Shown: piece by piece, positions 1-9,679 of the stretch
How the letters are laid out: each line of letters begins with the position of its first letter
Position numbering within the stretch: position 1 is the first letter of the stretch
NCBI RefSeq assembly: GCF_025628885.1
Contig: NZ_JAOTIF010000003.1
Coordinates: forward strand, 62,001 to 126,000
DNA from: Paraflavisolibacter caeni
Lineage (GTDB): Bacteria > Bacteroidota > Bacteroidia > Chitinophagales > Chitinophagaceae
Direction: 5' to 3'
DNA length: 64,000 nucleotides
Made by a program: the position numbers and the translations under genes
The notes under the pieces: model-generated
The model's database searches: none
Seen by the model: the letters and a program-made list of their open reading frames with translations, nothing else
Told to the model about the DNA's origin: nothing

Positions 1-1
1 C

Positions 2-256
2 GGAGGAAATACACTATTAATGACACAGGCCACATCCCGTTTTGTGCAGCGTGATAACTTCATTGACGCATCTAGTGTTACAGTAGGATACAACTTCCCA
101 GCCAATTTAAAATGGGTAAGACTATTGAAGTTGTCGACTCCTAAAATATTTATTACACAGAACCAGGTATTCCGTTTGGGAACTATTGAGGCTGAAAGGG
201 GAACAGCTTATCCCTTTACCCGCCGATTCAATTTTGGTTTATCATCTACTTTTTAA
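2..256 (+). CDS. SusC/RagA TonB-dependent outer-membrane protein, C-terminal end (partial)
   Basis: Reading frame 2 is open from the left edge to the stop at 256, so the gene starts outside the window and only about 84 residues are visible. The segment SSVTVGYNFP followed by short amphipathic strands and a final aromatic residue (the protein ends in STF) is typical of the last beta-strands of SusC/RagA barrels; the terminal Phe fits a BAM recognition signal. It precedes a SusD gene by 9 bp, the invariant SusC-SusD order. These proteins import oligomers across the outer membrane using TonB energy. Substrate cannot be read from this fragment; the downstream peptidases suggest peptides (inference). 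Confidence 0.85.
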   Translation, partial: GGNTLLMTQATSRFVQRDNFIDASSVTVGYNFPANLKWVRLLKLSTPKIFITQNQVFRLGTIEAERGTAYPFTRRFNFGLSSTF

Positions 257-265
257 TGTCTGAAT

Positions 266-1765
266 ATGATCAAAAGGAATTTTAATACAACCTCATTTCA
301 AAACAAAGCTATTAGCCGTCATCTTTTAGTGGTGACGATAGGAGTTCTTTTGCTGATGCCTGGACTTACAGGATGTAAAAAATTCCTGGATATTCCCCCG
401 AAAGACCGTGTACCTCAATCCATTCTGTTCAATGATGAACAAGGGTTTAAAGATGCCATGATTGGTGTTTACCTGGCTTTGGATAAGCCTAAGAGCGGAG
501 GTGGGTCGTTTGGGATGTATACCCAAAATCTGTCGATGGGCATGCTTTCCGCATTGGCCTATAATTATGACAGTACAGCATCTTCTGCTAACATAGGTAA
601 TGCAACATTTTACAATACTGTTGTACGGTATATCTATGCTGATGCAACAGTAAAGGCTGAGATCGCAGGCATTTGGGGCGGCATGTATAATACAATTGCT
701 AACATCAATAACCTTTTAAGCCAGATCGATGGGAAAAAGCAGGTGTTTAGCGGGGATAATTATTATCGTGTAAAAGGCGAAGCTATTGGAGGCAGGGCAC
801 TGCTGCATTTAGATCTGCTGCGCATGTTTGGGCCATTGCCTGCGACAGGTGCCAATTTAAAAGCAATTCCATATGTGCGGAGGTATGATATACGTTCAAC
901 GCGCCTATCTACTTTGAACGAGGCCCTGGACTCCTGTATCCATGATCTGAATGAGGCGAAAAGCCTTTTGGCCCAAACAGATACATCCGCAATTTTACAG
1001 GGCGCACATGACCTGTTTGCAGCTTATACTCAAAACCATATTAATTACTGGACAGTAGAAGCCTTATTGGCAAGGGCACATTTGTATAAAGGCAATATGG
1101 ATAGCGCCAATTATTATGCTTCGGCTGTTATAGGAAGCAATAAATTTCCTTTGATCAGTTCAAACGTTGCCGCGGCCAATCCTGCAGACCGCCTGTTTTC
1201 GCAAGAGGTACTCTTTTCTGTTTATTCAGCTAATGTAAAAAATTATAACGCAGTGTTTCCGGTACAGAGTTCTGGACAGCCCCTTATGTTCAGAAAAACT
1301 ACTAAAAATGCATTGTTCACAACCGGAAGCGGGAGTGTAAATGATTACCGTTATACTTCCTGGTTCAATGTAAACCAGACGTTCACTAAATATACCCAGG
1401 ATGATAACCTGACTTATCATCTTCAAAATAATGTGCCAGTAGTAAGGGTTTCGGAAATGTATTACATAGCTGCAGAAGCTGCCAATTCCAAAGGTGATAT
1501 CAATACCGGCGTTACTATGCTGAACAAGGTTCGCCAGGGACGTGGCCTGAATGCACTGAATGCAAATGGGATCAGTACAACCGATAGTGTTTCAACAGAA
1601 ATCATGAAAGAGTATCAGAAAGAATTCCTCCAGGAAGGACAAACCTTTTTTTATTACAAGCGGTTGAATAAAGACTTAAGTAAGGTTACATCCTCAACGG
1701 TAGCTATACCTGCCAACGTATATGTTTTCCCGTTACCTGATAAAGAGTTAGAATATAATCATTGA
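266..1765 (+). CDS. RagB/SusD family nutrient-uptake lipoprotein
   Basis: 499 residues. An N-terminal hydrophobic segment ends in the lipobox LTGC (Cys37) followed by Lys-Lys, so it is exported and lipidated. The body shows the SusD pattern: an early FLDIPP, a TPR-like helical scaffold, the YYIAAEAAN helix and LNKVRQGRG near the C-terminus, and a PLPDKE tail. SusD proteins sit as a lid on the SusC barrel and bind substrate at the cell surface. It directly follows the SusC end and is followed within 20 bp by a DUF4843 lipoprotein, so all four genes are probably one transcript. At 499 residues it is a typical length, with no sign of damage. Ligand unknown. Confidence 0.93.
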   Translation: MIKRNFNTTSFQNKAISRHLLVVTIGVLLLMPGLTGCKKFLDIPPKDRVPQSILFNDEQGFKDAMIGVYLALDKPKSGGGSFGMYTQNLSMGMLSALAYNYDSTASSANIGNATFYNTVVRYIYADATVKAEIAGIWGGMYNTIANINNLLSQIDGKKQVFSGDNYYRVKGEAIGGRALLHLDLLRMFGPLPATGANLKAIPYVRRYDIRSTRLSTLNEALDSCIHDLNEAKSLLAQTDTSAILQGAHDLFAAYTQNHINYWTVEALLARAHLYKGNMDSANYYASAVIGSNKFPLISSNVAAANPADRLFSQEVLFSVYSANVKNYNAVFPVQSSGQPLMFRKTTKNALFTTGSGSVNDYRYTSWFNVNQTFTKYTQDDNLTYHLQNNVPVVRVSEMYYIAAEAANSKGDINTGVTMLNKVRQGRGLNALNANGISTTDSVSTEIMKEYQKEFLQEGQTFFYYKRLNKDLSKVTSSTVAIPANVYVFPLPDKELEYNH

Positions 1766-1784
1766 TCGATTTACCATTATTACG

Positions 1785-2582
1785 ATGTTTAAAATATTTG
1801 ATATGAAAAAATGGACTGGCTTTGTTTTGGTTGTTGCTGTACTTACAACCTTTTGGGCCTGCAAACCTGACGCACCATTACAATTCAACTCACCAGATGG
1901 TATTTATTTTAATGCGGCTAGCGATAGCATCTATTACACATTTGCCAAATATCCAAACAGGGTTGTGGATACGGTGAAGGTTCCAGTAAATGTTTTGGGA
2001 AAGCCATCAGATCAAGAACGTGAGATCATTGTAACGCCCCTTGCTGGAAGTGATGCCAAAGCAGTGGAGAACAAGCATTACAAACTACTACCTCCTTATA
2101 AGATTCCTGCTAACAGTACAACTGCCTTGATACCTGTAGTTGTGTATAGAACCAGTGATCTGGACAATGAAGCGGCAGTATTGAAACTTGAATTAAAAGA
2201 GAACTCCCATTTTGAAGTAGGGATTAAAGCCAAGTCAACCATTAAGGTAAAAGTGGGTTACCTGCAGAAGCCCCCTAGCTGGGGAGATCCATCCGGAATT
2301 CTCTGGGCTGGTTATAGTGACAACTTTGGCACCTGGACCAAAACAAAGTATAAATTGATCCTTGATGCATTATACAGTCCATCGGCTGATACGACCATAA
2401 CCGAGTTTCCGATCAGCCGTTTTGGAACGATTCCTGCAGCCTACACGCAGTATCTGCAGATCGTGAAAAATTATATCCGCACCAATTATCCCGGTAACTA
2501 CAACAATGGTGTAGGTGCCACATTGCGTGATCCGGATGTGCCGAATAATCCTTACATCCAGGTAGGGAAAGCGAATTATTAA
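1785..2582 (+). CDS. DUF4843 domain-containing lipoprotein
   Basis: 265 residues. The lipobox FWAC puts the lipidated Cys at residue 26. After it comes the DUF4843 signature order: a GIYFN-type strand, then a region on inter-conversion of values (VDTVKVPVNVLG), an NKHYKLL motif and a long C-terminal half. An in-frame ATG at 1803 would give a shorter, more conventional signal peptide and may be the real start. DUF4843 proteins recur immediately after SusD in Bacteroidota loci and are thought to be surface glycan- or protein-binding accessory lipoproteins; no biochemical role is established. Here it sits between SusD and a PKD-like lipoprotein. Confidence 0.85.
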   Translation: MFKIFDMKKWTGFVLVVAVLTTFWACKPDAPLQFNSPDGIYFNAASDSIYYTFAKYPNRVVDTVKVPVNVLGKPSDQEREIIVTPLAGSDAKAVENKHYKLLPPYKIPANSTTALIPVVVYRTSDLDNEAAVLKLELKENSHFEVGIKAKSTIKVKVGYLQKPPSWGDPSGILWAGYSDNFGTWTKTKYKLILDALYSPSADTTITEFPISRFGTIPAAYTQYLQIVKNYIRTNYPGNYNNGVGATLRDPDVPNNPYIQVGKANY

Positions 2583-2625
2583 AATAACCATGTTGGCCAA
2601 AAAATTAATTCCCGAACAAAAGAAT

Positions 2626-4329
2626 ATGAAAAAGTTTTTAATACCCGTAAGCCTTTATTTATTGATCTTGCTTGGCTTGAGTGCCTGTATTAAGGATAAG
2701 GGCAATTATGATTATATAGAAGCCAATGCCATCACCATAACAACGGATATGGCGAAGGTAGATCCGTTGGTTGTTATCAATAATGATTCGGTGGTGATCA
2801 GGCAGAATGACAGCCTTAAGATCGACATCCTGTTGACGCAAACTGCCCAGGTCAGCGATGATCTGTCTTACCAATGGTTCATTACACAAACAGCAGCCAG
2901 CTTTAGTAATCCTGTACAGTATGTTATCGGGACAGAAAAACAATTGCGTGCAAAAATACTCCTGTCTCCTAATTTGTATCGATTGGTGGTAAAAGTAACA
3001 GATAATAAAACGGGTGTGTCATTTTATAAGTTTTATAATCTCAATGTGGATACCCCACCCTGGGGCGGTGAAGGTTGGTTGGTTTTGCAGGATCAGACTG
3101 CGCAAGGTGGTTGTGATTTCTCGATCATTACAACCCGTGATGGTGTAGCAAGAGGAACTGTTTATTCCAATTTGTATTCACTTGCGAATGCTCATAAGCT
3201 TCCAGAAGGTATAAATAAGATTGCCGTAATGAACTATGGCAATCAGCTCCGGATCCAAAAAGTTGCTTTCTATTCTCCAAATGAAGGCATCCAGGTTCGT
3301 TCCGTTGATTATTGGGATTCCAGCAATCACGAAGGGTGGTTTTTTGTTCCACCTTCTCCCATAAATATACAGTCCAATGCTGTGGGCACAATTGCCGGTC
3401 AGTATGAAGTGTTAATTAACAATGGACTACTCTATGTTCAGGCTGTAAATCTCAGTACCATTAAAACACCCCCTATTAAATTTGGTGCGCCCCTGTTAGG
3501 CTCATGGCCATCATTAAGTCCGTATTTTATGTTTAACGCTAACGGTGGTTATTGTACGTTTTATGATAAGGTGAATAAGTGCTTTTTGCATATCAATATG
3601 AGCAATAATACACTTGTTCCCAGTCTACCAGACAACCCTAACCAGCACTGGGCAGCTTATAGTGGGGCAGCGGCAAATTTGCATCCGTTAACTGGCAAGG
3701 GTTATGATCTGAACAATATTGGTCGTGATCTGATTTACAGTGAAAATGCGCAAATGACAGAAGGCGCGGTAGTAAATCCAATCTATTATTGTATATTCCG
3801 TAATTCGGCGAAAGATTCAACTTTTTTATACCAATTCACTTCCAATTCAACTGGCATTAAAAATGATAATTCAACAGGTCGATATTATTTGAAAGATGCC
3901 GCAACGCACGTGCCCGGTATTAATAGTGCTTCGCTTTTTGCTGTGCCAGCATTCTCAACATCAGCAGTCAGCAACGTGCTTTACTATGTGCCAGGAGGAA
4001 ACGCCAACCAGATCTATGTATGTAATCCAAGTTATACGGGTACCATGCCTGCTACTACTACCGCACATTCGGGATATAGCTTCCCGGCTGGAACTATTAT
4101 TAAAGCAATGAAAGTTTTCAAATCAGGTTTCAATGCTACTAATGTGCCTAATACTGAAGGCAAGGTTTTAGTGGTGGCTACCGATGAAACCGTCAATGGT
4201 AATGGGCATAACGTATATTTCTTTAAAATGACAAATACGGGAGAGTTTGACAATACAGCGACTCCCCAGGTTTATACCGGTTTTGATAAGATCCTCGATA
4301 TCGCCTTCAAAAAAGGTTTAGGTTCTTAA
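2626..4329 (+). CDS. PKD-like family lipoprotein
   Basis: About 567 residues from the ATG at 2626, preferred over the ATG at 2590 because MKKFLIP begins a clean signal peptide with lipobox LSAC (Cys21). After the Cys come KDKGNYDY and a beta-rich N-terminal region with the SYQWF pattern of PKD/Ig-like folds, then a long beta-propeller-like region rich in Trp, Tyr and Asn. It matches the PKD-like (PKD_2) lipoproteins that close SusC-SusD-DUF4843 modules in Bacteroidota. Probable role: surface binding of the substrate imported by this SusCD pair (inference). A strong terminator follows at 4365, so the module ends here. Confidence 0.8.
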   Translation: MKKFLIPVSLYLLILLGLSACIKDKGNYDYIEANAITITTDMAKVDPLVVINNDSVVIRQNDSLKIDILLTQTAQVSDDLSYQWFITQTAASFSNPVQYVIGTEKQLRAKILLSPNLYRLVVKVTDNKTGVSFYKFYNLNVDTPPWGGEGWLVLQDQTAQGGCDFSIITTRDGVARGTVYSNLYSLANAHKLPEGINKIAVMNYGNQLRIQKVAFYSPNEGIQVRSVDYWDSSNHEGWFFVPPSPINIQSNAVGTIAGQYEVLINNGLLYVQAVNLSTIKTPPIKFGAPLLGSWPSLSPYFMFNANGGYCTFYDKVNKCFLHINMSNNTLVPSLPDNPNQHWAAYSGAAANLHPLTGKGYDLNNIGRDLIYSENAQMTEGAVVNPIYYCIFRNSAKDSTFLYQFTSNSTGIKNDNSTGRYYLKDAATHVPGINSASLFAVPAFSTSAVSNVLYYVPGGNANQIYVCNPSYTGTMPATTTAHSGYSFPAGTIIKAMKVFKSGFNATNVPNTEGKVLVVATDETVNGNGHNVYFFKMTNTGEFDNTATPQVYTGFDKILDIAFKKGLGS

Positions 4330-4364
4330 AATTCAATTTTCTTTATTATCTATTTCTGATTGCG

Positions 4365-4396
4365 AGTCCGCTTCTGACAATGAAGCGGACTTTTTT
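4365..4396 (+). terminator. Rho-independent terminator after the SusCD module
   Basis: A 10-bp perfect stem (AGTCCGCTTC with its complement) around a 7-nt loop is followed by six T. It lies 35 bp after the PKD-like lipoprotein stop and separates the SusCD module from the protease operon. Confidence 0.9.
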
Positions 4397-4441
4397 ATAT
4401 AAAATTTTTATAAAAGCCAGTCTGGGCGCGGGTTTTGGCTG

Positions 4442-4539
4442 CTTAACAATTTGATCGTCTATACTTAACAATTTCGTCATTTGCTTTTGCCAATTGGTAC
4501 ATTTTCACATAGGAACCGCCGGGGTTTAGTGTAGTTTTA
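4442..4539 (+). promoter_or_regulatory. Candidate promoter with an 11-bp direct repeat upstream of the protease operon
   Basis: CTTAACAATTT occurs at 4442-4452 and again at 4464-4474, 22 bp apart, which is two helical turns. A Bacteroidota-like -7 element TAGTTTTA lies at 4532-4539, 46 bp before the ATG at 4586. The spacing suits a dimeric or tandem-binding activator. The AraC gene at 13033 is a natural candidate, but nothing links the two directly. Confidence 0.45.
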
Positions 4540-4585
4540 AAGGCATTTTTTTAACCCGAAGATTTTATTGAAAAAGAAAAATAAT

Positions 4586-7060
4586 ATGTTGTCAAAAAGA
4601 AGTTTTTTCTCCTTGTTTGCAGGCATGCTAACGGTTTCTGTTATGGCGCAGGATACAGCTTCAATTAAGAAGCCTGAAGTGTCAAAATTGAAATCCTATG
4701 GTGAAGTTGTGACGGCAAAAGCTGTAAGTAGCCAAGGTTTGTTTACCATTCACAAGGTAGATGATAAATATTACTTTGAAATCCCGGATTCATTACTGAA
4801 CAGAGAGTTTTTATTTACCACTCGATTGTCTAAAGTTGCAACGGGCAGCCCACTGTTTGGTGGTGAGCTAATGAACGGAATGATCGTATCATTCGAAAAA
4901 GCTCCAAATGATAAATTATTTGTGCGTGCGGTAACCAGTGTAGCAGTATGTGATACATCAGATGCACTTTATCGTGCTGTAAAAAATGCAACGGTTGATC
5001 CTATTATTATGGTACTCGATGTAAAAGCACGTGGGACTGATAATAAATCATCTGTTATTGATGTTACTGACTTCTACCTTAAAGAAAACCTGATTTCGGG
5101 TTTCGGTGCTGAAGCTAAAAAAATAATGAGAACAGGATCGCCTGCTGCTGACAGATCATTTATCTTGTCAATGGATGCCTATCCTCAAAACATTGAGATT
5201 AAATCAATGAAAACTTATAGCATGGGTGGTGGTGCTCCAAAAGAGGGTGAATCAGCTCCTGCTACATCTAGTGTTGGGGTTACATTTGAAATTAGTAACT
5301 CAGTATCGGTGTTGCCTAAGACTCCAATGGAGGCTCAGGTATATGATCCTCGGGTAGGTTTCTTCTCTGATAGTTATCAAGTGTTCTCTGATGCACAGCA
5401 ACGTGTAGAAGAAAAACGTTTCATTGTACGCAACAGACTGGAAGTTAAGCCTGAAGATTTGGAGCGTTACAAAGCTGGAGAGCTTGTGGAGCCTAAGGAG
5501 CCTTTGGTATACTATGTTGATCCTGCGACTCCTAAGCAATGGCGTAAATATATCATTGCTGGGATTAATGATTGGAATGAAGCATTTAAAGCAGCTGGCT
5601 TTAAAAATGCCATCATTGGTAAAGAATGGCCTGAGAATGATTCTACGATGAGTTTGGAAGATGCACGTTGCAGAGTAGTGCGTTATTTTCCTGCTTTAAC
5701 TCCTTTTTCTTACGGACCTAAATTGAATGATCCACGTACCGGTGAAATTTTGCAATCATATATAGGTTGGTCACATAGTCAAATTAAAACCTTGCATGAT
5801 TGGTACATGGTACAAGCTGGTGCAGTAGATACAGAAGGAAGAACCATGAAATTCAATGATGAGTTAATGGGTGCATTAATACGTGCCGATATTAGCCGCA
5901 CAGTAGGTTTTACGCTTGGTTTAAAGGAAAATTTGGGTAGCAGCTCAACTATTCCGGTTGAAAAATTAAGAGATAAAAATTGGCTGGCAAATCATCCGTT
6001 TAACCACTCTATAATGGACTACAACCATTACAACTACGTAGCTCAACCTGCTGATCTGGTTTCGCGTAAGGGGTTGATTCCTCAAATAGGTGAGTACGAT
6101 AAATGGGCGATCAAATGGGCTTATGCCTATACTGGTGCTAAAGATTTTGAAACCGATAAAAAAATTCGTTTGAAGTGGATCACTGATAATGTAAAATCAG
6201 GTTCAAAATTAATCTATATGGGAGATCAGGGCGGAAATCCAAGTGATCCTATTAATCCATCAGCGCAATGGGAAGATTTGAGTAATGATGGTGTTAAAGC
6301 AAGTGAGTATGGCGTTAAAAATTTAAAAATAGCAATGGCCAACCTGCTTAAATGGACCAAGACCGAAAATGGCACTTATTATACTACATCAGACCTGTAT
6401 TATACTATATGTGATCAGTTTTCTTTTCTTATTCGTCAAGCTTATTCACAAATAGGTGGAGTTCGTGAAAACGTTGCTAATATAGGACAAGAAGGCGAAG
6501 TTTATGCACCGGTTCCTAAAGCGACTCAAAGAGCGGCGGTAGCATTTTTAAATAAAGAAGTGTTTAATACGCCTACCTGGTTATTTGATCCGAATGTATT
6601 GAATAAGTGGGCAAAGCCTGCCAAAAAAGAGCACTATCAAAGATTCCAGGATAATACCCTTATGTACGTAATTAATGAGAAACGTCTGTTAAGGATGCAT
6701 ACTGCTGAGATGCGTTTTGGTAAAGAGAAAACGTATACAGTTGATGAATTCATGACTGACTTGAATAAGGGTCTTTTTGCTGAATTGCAAACCCGCCAAT
6801 CTGTTGATAGTTATAAACGCTTTATACAAAAACAGGCTGTAGGCTACATGCTTCAAATTGCACAAGCGGGTGATAAACTTCCTGATGGGAAAACTGATGA
6901 TTTAACTACTACTGATGTTCCTGTAGTGATGCGCTCTCACTTAAATAAAATTTTGGCTCAATGTAAAGCAGCTATTCCAGCGTACACAGATCCGATAATG
7001 GTTGCACACCTTAAATATATGTCGCAAAAAATCGATAATTATTTAAACCCAAAGAATTAG
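4586..7060 (+). CDS. Zinc-dependent metalloprotease family protein (DUF5117/DUF5118) with destroyed active site
   Basis: About 824 residues from the ATG at 4586; a TTG 18 bp upstream is less likely. The signal peptide ends near VMAQ. Order: DUF5118-like N-terminus, DUF5117-like region with the GSPLFGG motif, then the metallopeptidase domain. Where the paralogue at 7089 has HEVGHTLGLRH, this protein reads RTVGFTLGLKE (Arg438 in place of the first His). All three zinc His and the catalytic Glu are therefore replaced, while the flanking GSSS, PVEKLRDK and SIMDY segments stay conserved. The reading frame is intact over full length, so this looks like a maintained pseudoenzyme and not a decaying gene. 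It begins the operon 28 bp ahead of the active paralogue. It could be a partner subunit, substrate binder or regulator of that protease (inference). Confidence 0.88.
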   Translation: MLSKRSFFSLFAGMLTVSVMAQDTASIKKPEVSKLKSYGEVVTAKAVSSQGLFTIHKVDDKYYFEIPDSLLNREFLFTTRLSKVATGSPLFGGELMNGMIVSFEKAPNDKLFVRAVTSVAVCDTSDALYRAVKNATVDPIIMVLDVKARGTDNKSSVIDVTDFYLKENLISGFGAEAKKIMRTGSPAADRSFILSMDAYPQNIEIKSMKTYSMGGGAPKEGESAPATSSVGVTFEISNSVSVLPKTPMEAQVYDPRVGFFSDSYQVFSDAQQRVEEKRFIVRNRLEVKPEDLERYKAGELVEPKEPLVYYVDPATPKQWRKYIIAGINDWNEAFKAAGFKNAIIGKEWPENDSTMSLEDARCRVVRYFPALTPFSYGPKLNDPRTGEILQSYIGWSHSQIKTLHDWYMVQAGAVDTEGRTMKFNDELMGALIRADISRTVGFTLGLKENLGSSSTIPVEKLRDKNWLANHPFNHSIMDYNHYNYVAQPADLVSRKGLIPQIGEYDKWAIKWAYAYTGAKDFETDKKIRLKWITDNVKSGSKLIYMGDQGGNPSDPINPSAQWEDLSNDGVKASEYGVKNLKIAMANLLKWTKTENGTYYTTSDLYYTICDQFSFLIRQAYSQIGGVRENVANIGQEGEVYAPVPKATQRAAVAFLNKEVFNTPTWLFDPNVLNKWAKPAKKEHYQRFQDNTLMYVINEKRLLRMHTAEMRFGKEKTYTVDEFMTDLNKGLFAELQTRQSVDSYKRFIQKQAVGYMLQIAQAGDKLPDGKTDDLTTTDVPVVMRSHLNKILAQCKAAIPAYTDPIMVAHLKYMSQKIDNYLNPKN

Positions 7061-7088
7061 ATTTTTTAGAACGATAAAAAGCTAGGTA

Positions 7089-9608
7089 ATGAAGCTAAAA
7101 ATAATGTTTATAGTGATGTTGGGTCTGTGCAGTAGTCTGCTGATGGCTCAACGCAAAAAGGTTCAGCAACCTGTGGTTAAAGCCGATACGGTAAAAAAAG
7201 CCACTTCGCCGTTAAGTACCATCATCACAAAGAATACAGAGAGCAAAATAGGGTTAATCAGTATTCATAAGACTGGTGACAAGTATTATTTCGAAATCCC
7301 TGATTCGATCTTAAAAAGAGAGTTATTGGTAACCAACTGGTTGGTACAAGTGCCTGGTGGTAGTCCAAAGTTTGGTGGTGAGAAAATGGACCAAAAAGTG
7401 ATCTGTTTTGAAAAAGGATTGAATAATAAGCTGATGTTGCGCGTGGTAGATGTCTTTACCAAGGCCGACTCAAGCAATGCCATTTCAAAAGCCGTTGAAA
7501 ATTCAAATGTTAACCCTATCGCTACGCTTTATGATATCAAGGCAAGAGGTGAAAGCGGTAAAAGCTCAATCATTGATGCGACAGATTTTCTGAAAAATGA
7601 AAATTCTTTCACAATGATAGGCGCAGAGGTTAAAAGCAAGTTGGGACTTAGTTCACTTGCTGCAGATAGAAGCTGGGTGAAAAGTGTAGCTGCGTATCCC
7701 ATTAATGTTGAATTAAGAATGGTACGTACCTATGGAGCTTCTGGTGCACCGTCAAAAGACCGGAGTGGCCGTGAAATTCCTGCAATGGAAGCGGCTAGAA
7801 TCGCAGGAGCAGTAACGCTTGAGGTATCAACTTCTATTTTACTAATGCCGGAAAAGCCAATGATGGGACGCCATTTCGATATGCGCGTTGGCTACTTTGC
7901 TGATAATGCTGGCTATATTCCAATATCTGATGATCAACAAGCAATTGAAAGTAAAACTTTTATTGTTCGTTATCGTCTGGAGCCTAAAGCTGAGGATATG
8001 GAAAAATACAAAAGAGGTGAATTGGTTGAGCCAAAACAACAAATTGTGTATTACATCGATCCAGCTACTCCTAAACAATGGCGTCCGTACCTGATTGCAG
8101 GTATTAACGACTGGAATGTAGCATTTGAAGCTGCTGGTTTCAAAAATGCCATTATTGGAAAAGAATGGCCTGAAAATGATACCACCATGAGCCTGGAAGA
8201 TAAACGTTATAAAGTGTTGCGCTATTTGCCTTCAGATGTTCCGAATGCATATGGTCCGAATATCCACGACCCAAGAAGTGGAGAGATTTTAGAAGGTTAC
8301 ATTGGTTGGTACCACAACGTAATGACCCTGGTGCATGATTGGTACATGATCCAGGCAGGTCCAAATGATCCAAGAGCTCGTACTATGAAATTTAGCGATG
8401 AGTTAATGGGTGAGTTGATCCGTTTTGTATCCTCGCACGAAGTAGGCCATACTTTGGGTTTGCGCCACAATATGGGTAGCAGCAGTTTAACACCTGTTGA
8501 GAAATTAAGAGACAAAGAATGGGTTGAAAAACATGGTCACTGTAACTCAATTATGGACTATGCCCGTTTCAACTATGTTGCTCAGCCAGAGGATAAGATC
8601 GGCCCTGCCGGTATTATGCCACGTATCAATGATTATGATAAATGGGCCATTAAATGGGGTTACACCTACATTGACGCCAAAGATGACGAAGAGGATAAAA
8701 AAATTGTATCAAAGTGGATTGTTGACAGTTTAGCAGCCAATCCGAGATTATGGTTTGGTGGTGAAGGAATGAATCATGATGGACGTTGTCAAACTGAAGA
8801 CATGGGTGATAACAGCATGAAGGCCAGTGAATACGGTATTAAAAATTTGAAATACGTAATGGCTCACCTTCCTGAATGGACTAAGGAGGAAAATGATTTA
8901 AATAAAAATCTAACCCAAATGTACCTTCAGACTGTAACTCAATACAGACGCTACATTCAACACGTTGTTGGAAACGTAGCCAGCACTTACGAAACCATTA
9001 AAACTCCTGACCAAGCCGGTGATTGTTATGCTCCTGCTCCAAGGGAAACACAAAAGGAAGCGGTGGCTTTTCTAAACAAACAGGTTTTTGAAACCCCACA
9101 TTGGTTACTGGATGAAAAGTTGCTCAATAAAATTGGCAGCCCTGCCCGTACCGGCGCTGTTAGTACGGTTCAAGAAAGTACGATTATGCAGTTGACAAGT
9201 GATAGGGTGTTCAATACCTTAAACATGGCGGAACAGCGTTTCGGTAAAGGAAAGACCTATTCAATGGTTGAGTATTTATCGGATTTAAAATCGGGCATTT
9301 TCAGCGAATTAAAAACCAATAAACCGATCGAAATTTTCCGTCGTGACGTACAGAAGTTTTATATCCAGGGGCTTTTTAGAGCATTGGAAGAATCTGAAAA
9401 AGGAAACAATGTCATTGGATTTTTAAGCTTTGCGAATGCAGCGGAAGAGACACCGGTAACTGTGGGTACTGACGTTGGTCCCATATTGCGTATGCATTTG
9501 GAGGCTTTACGTAAAGAGATTTTAACTGCTGTTCCAACTATAAAAGATAAAGACTCAAAAGAGCATTTGTTGTTTGTAGCTGAGCGGATTAAAAAAGCTT
9601 TAAAATAA
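7089..9608 (+). CDS. Zinc-dependent metalloprotease (DUF5117/DUF5118/DUF4953 family)
   Basis: 839 residues with a signal peptide ending at LLMAQ. The DUF5118 and DUF5117 N-terminal regions precede a metzincin-like peptidase domain with HEVGHTLGLRH at residues 450-460. His450, His454 and His460 are the expected zinc ligands and Glu451 the general base. The CNSIMDY segment downstream resembles the Met-turn of metzincins. It is exported; the periplasm or cell surface is likely. It lies 28 bp after a full-length paralogue lacking all these residues and upstream of two thioredoxin-fold proteins. This family recurs beside SusCD loci in Bacteroidota, but substrates are largely unknown. Proteolysis of imported peptides or proteins is the plain reading. 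Confidence 0.92.
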   Translation: MKLKIMFIVMLGLCSSLLMAQRKKVQQPVVKADTVKKATSPLSTIITKNTESKIGLISIHKTGDKYYFEIPDSILKRELLVTNWLVQVPGGSPKFGGEKMDQKVICFEKGLNNKLMLRVVDVFTKADSSNAISKAVENSNVNPIATLYDIKARGESGKSSIIDATDFLKNENSFTMIGAEVKSKLGLSSLAADRSWVKSVAAYPINVELRMVRTYGASGAPSKDRSGREIPAMEAARIAGAVTLEVSTSILLMPEKPMMGRHFDMRVGYFADNAGYIPISDDQQAIESKTFIVRYRLEPKAEDMEKYKRGELVEPKQQIVYYIDPATPKQWRPYLIAGINDWNVAFEAAGFKNAIIGKEWPENDTTMSLEDKRYKVLRYLPSDVPNAYGPNIHDPRSGEILEGYIGWYHNVMTLVHDWYMIQAGPNDPRARTMKFSDELMGELIRFVSSHEVGHTLGLRHNMGSSSLTPVEKLRDKEWVEKHGHCNSIMDYARFNYVAQPEDKIGPAGIMPRINDYDKWAIKWGYTYIDAKDDEEDKKIVSKWIVDSLAANPRLWFGGEGMNHDGRCQTEDMGDNSMKASEYGIKNLKYVMAHLPEWTKEENDLNKNLTQMYLQTVTQYRRYIQHVVGNVASTYETIKTPDQAGDCYAPAPRETQKEAVAFLNKQVFETPHWLLDEKLLNKIGSPARTGAVSTVQESTIMQLTSDRVFNTLNMAEQRFGKGKTYSMVEYLSDLKSGIFSELKTNKPIEIFRRDVQKFYIQGLFRALEESEKGNNVIGFLSFANAAEETPVTVGTDVGPILRMHLEALRKEILTAVPTIKDKDSKEHLLFVAERIKKALK

Positions 9609-9622
9609 TCCTCCAATAAACC

Positions 9623-9660
9623 TTGATTAATGCCCGGTCTAACGGCCGGGCATTAATCAA
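9623..9660 (+). other. Perfect 15-bp intercistronic hairpin
   Basis: A 15-nt arm at 9623-9637 and its exact complement at 9646-9660 flank an 8-nt loop in the gap between the metalloprotease stop (9608) and the thioredoxin-like start (9680). No T-run follows, so it is not a classical terminator. An mRNA-stability or partial-attenuation element within the operon is more likely. Confidence 0.75.
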
Positions 9661-9679
9661 ATCCAGGAAAAGAAATATT

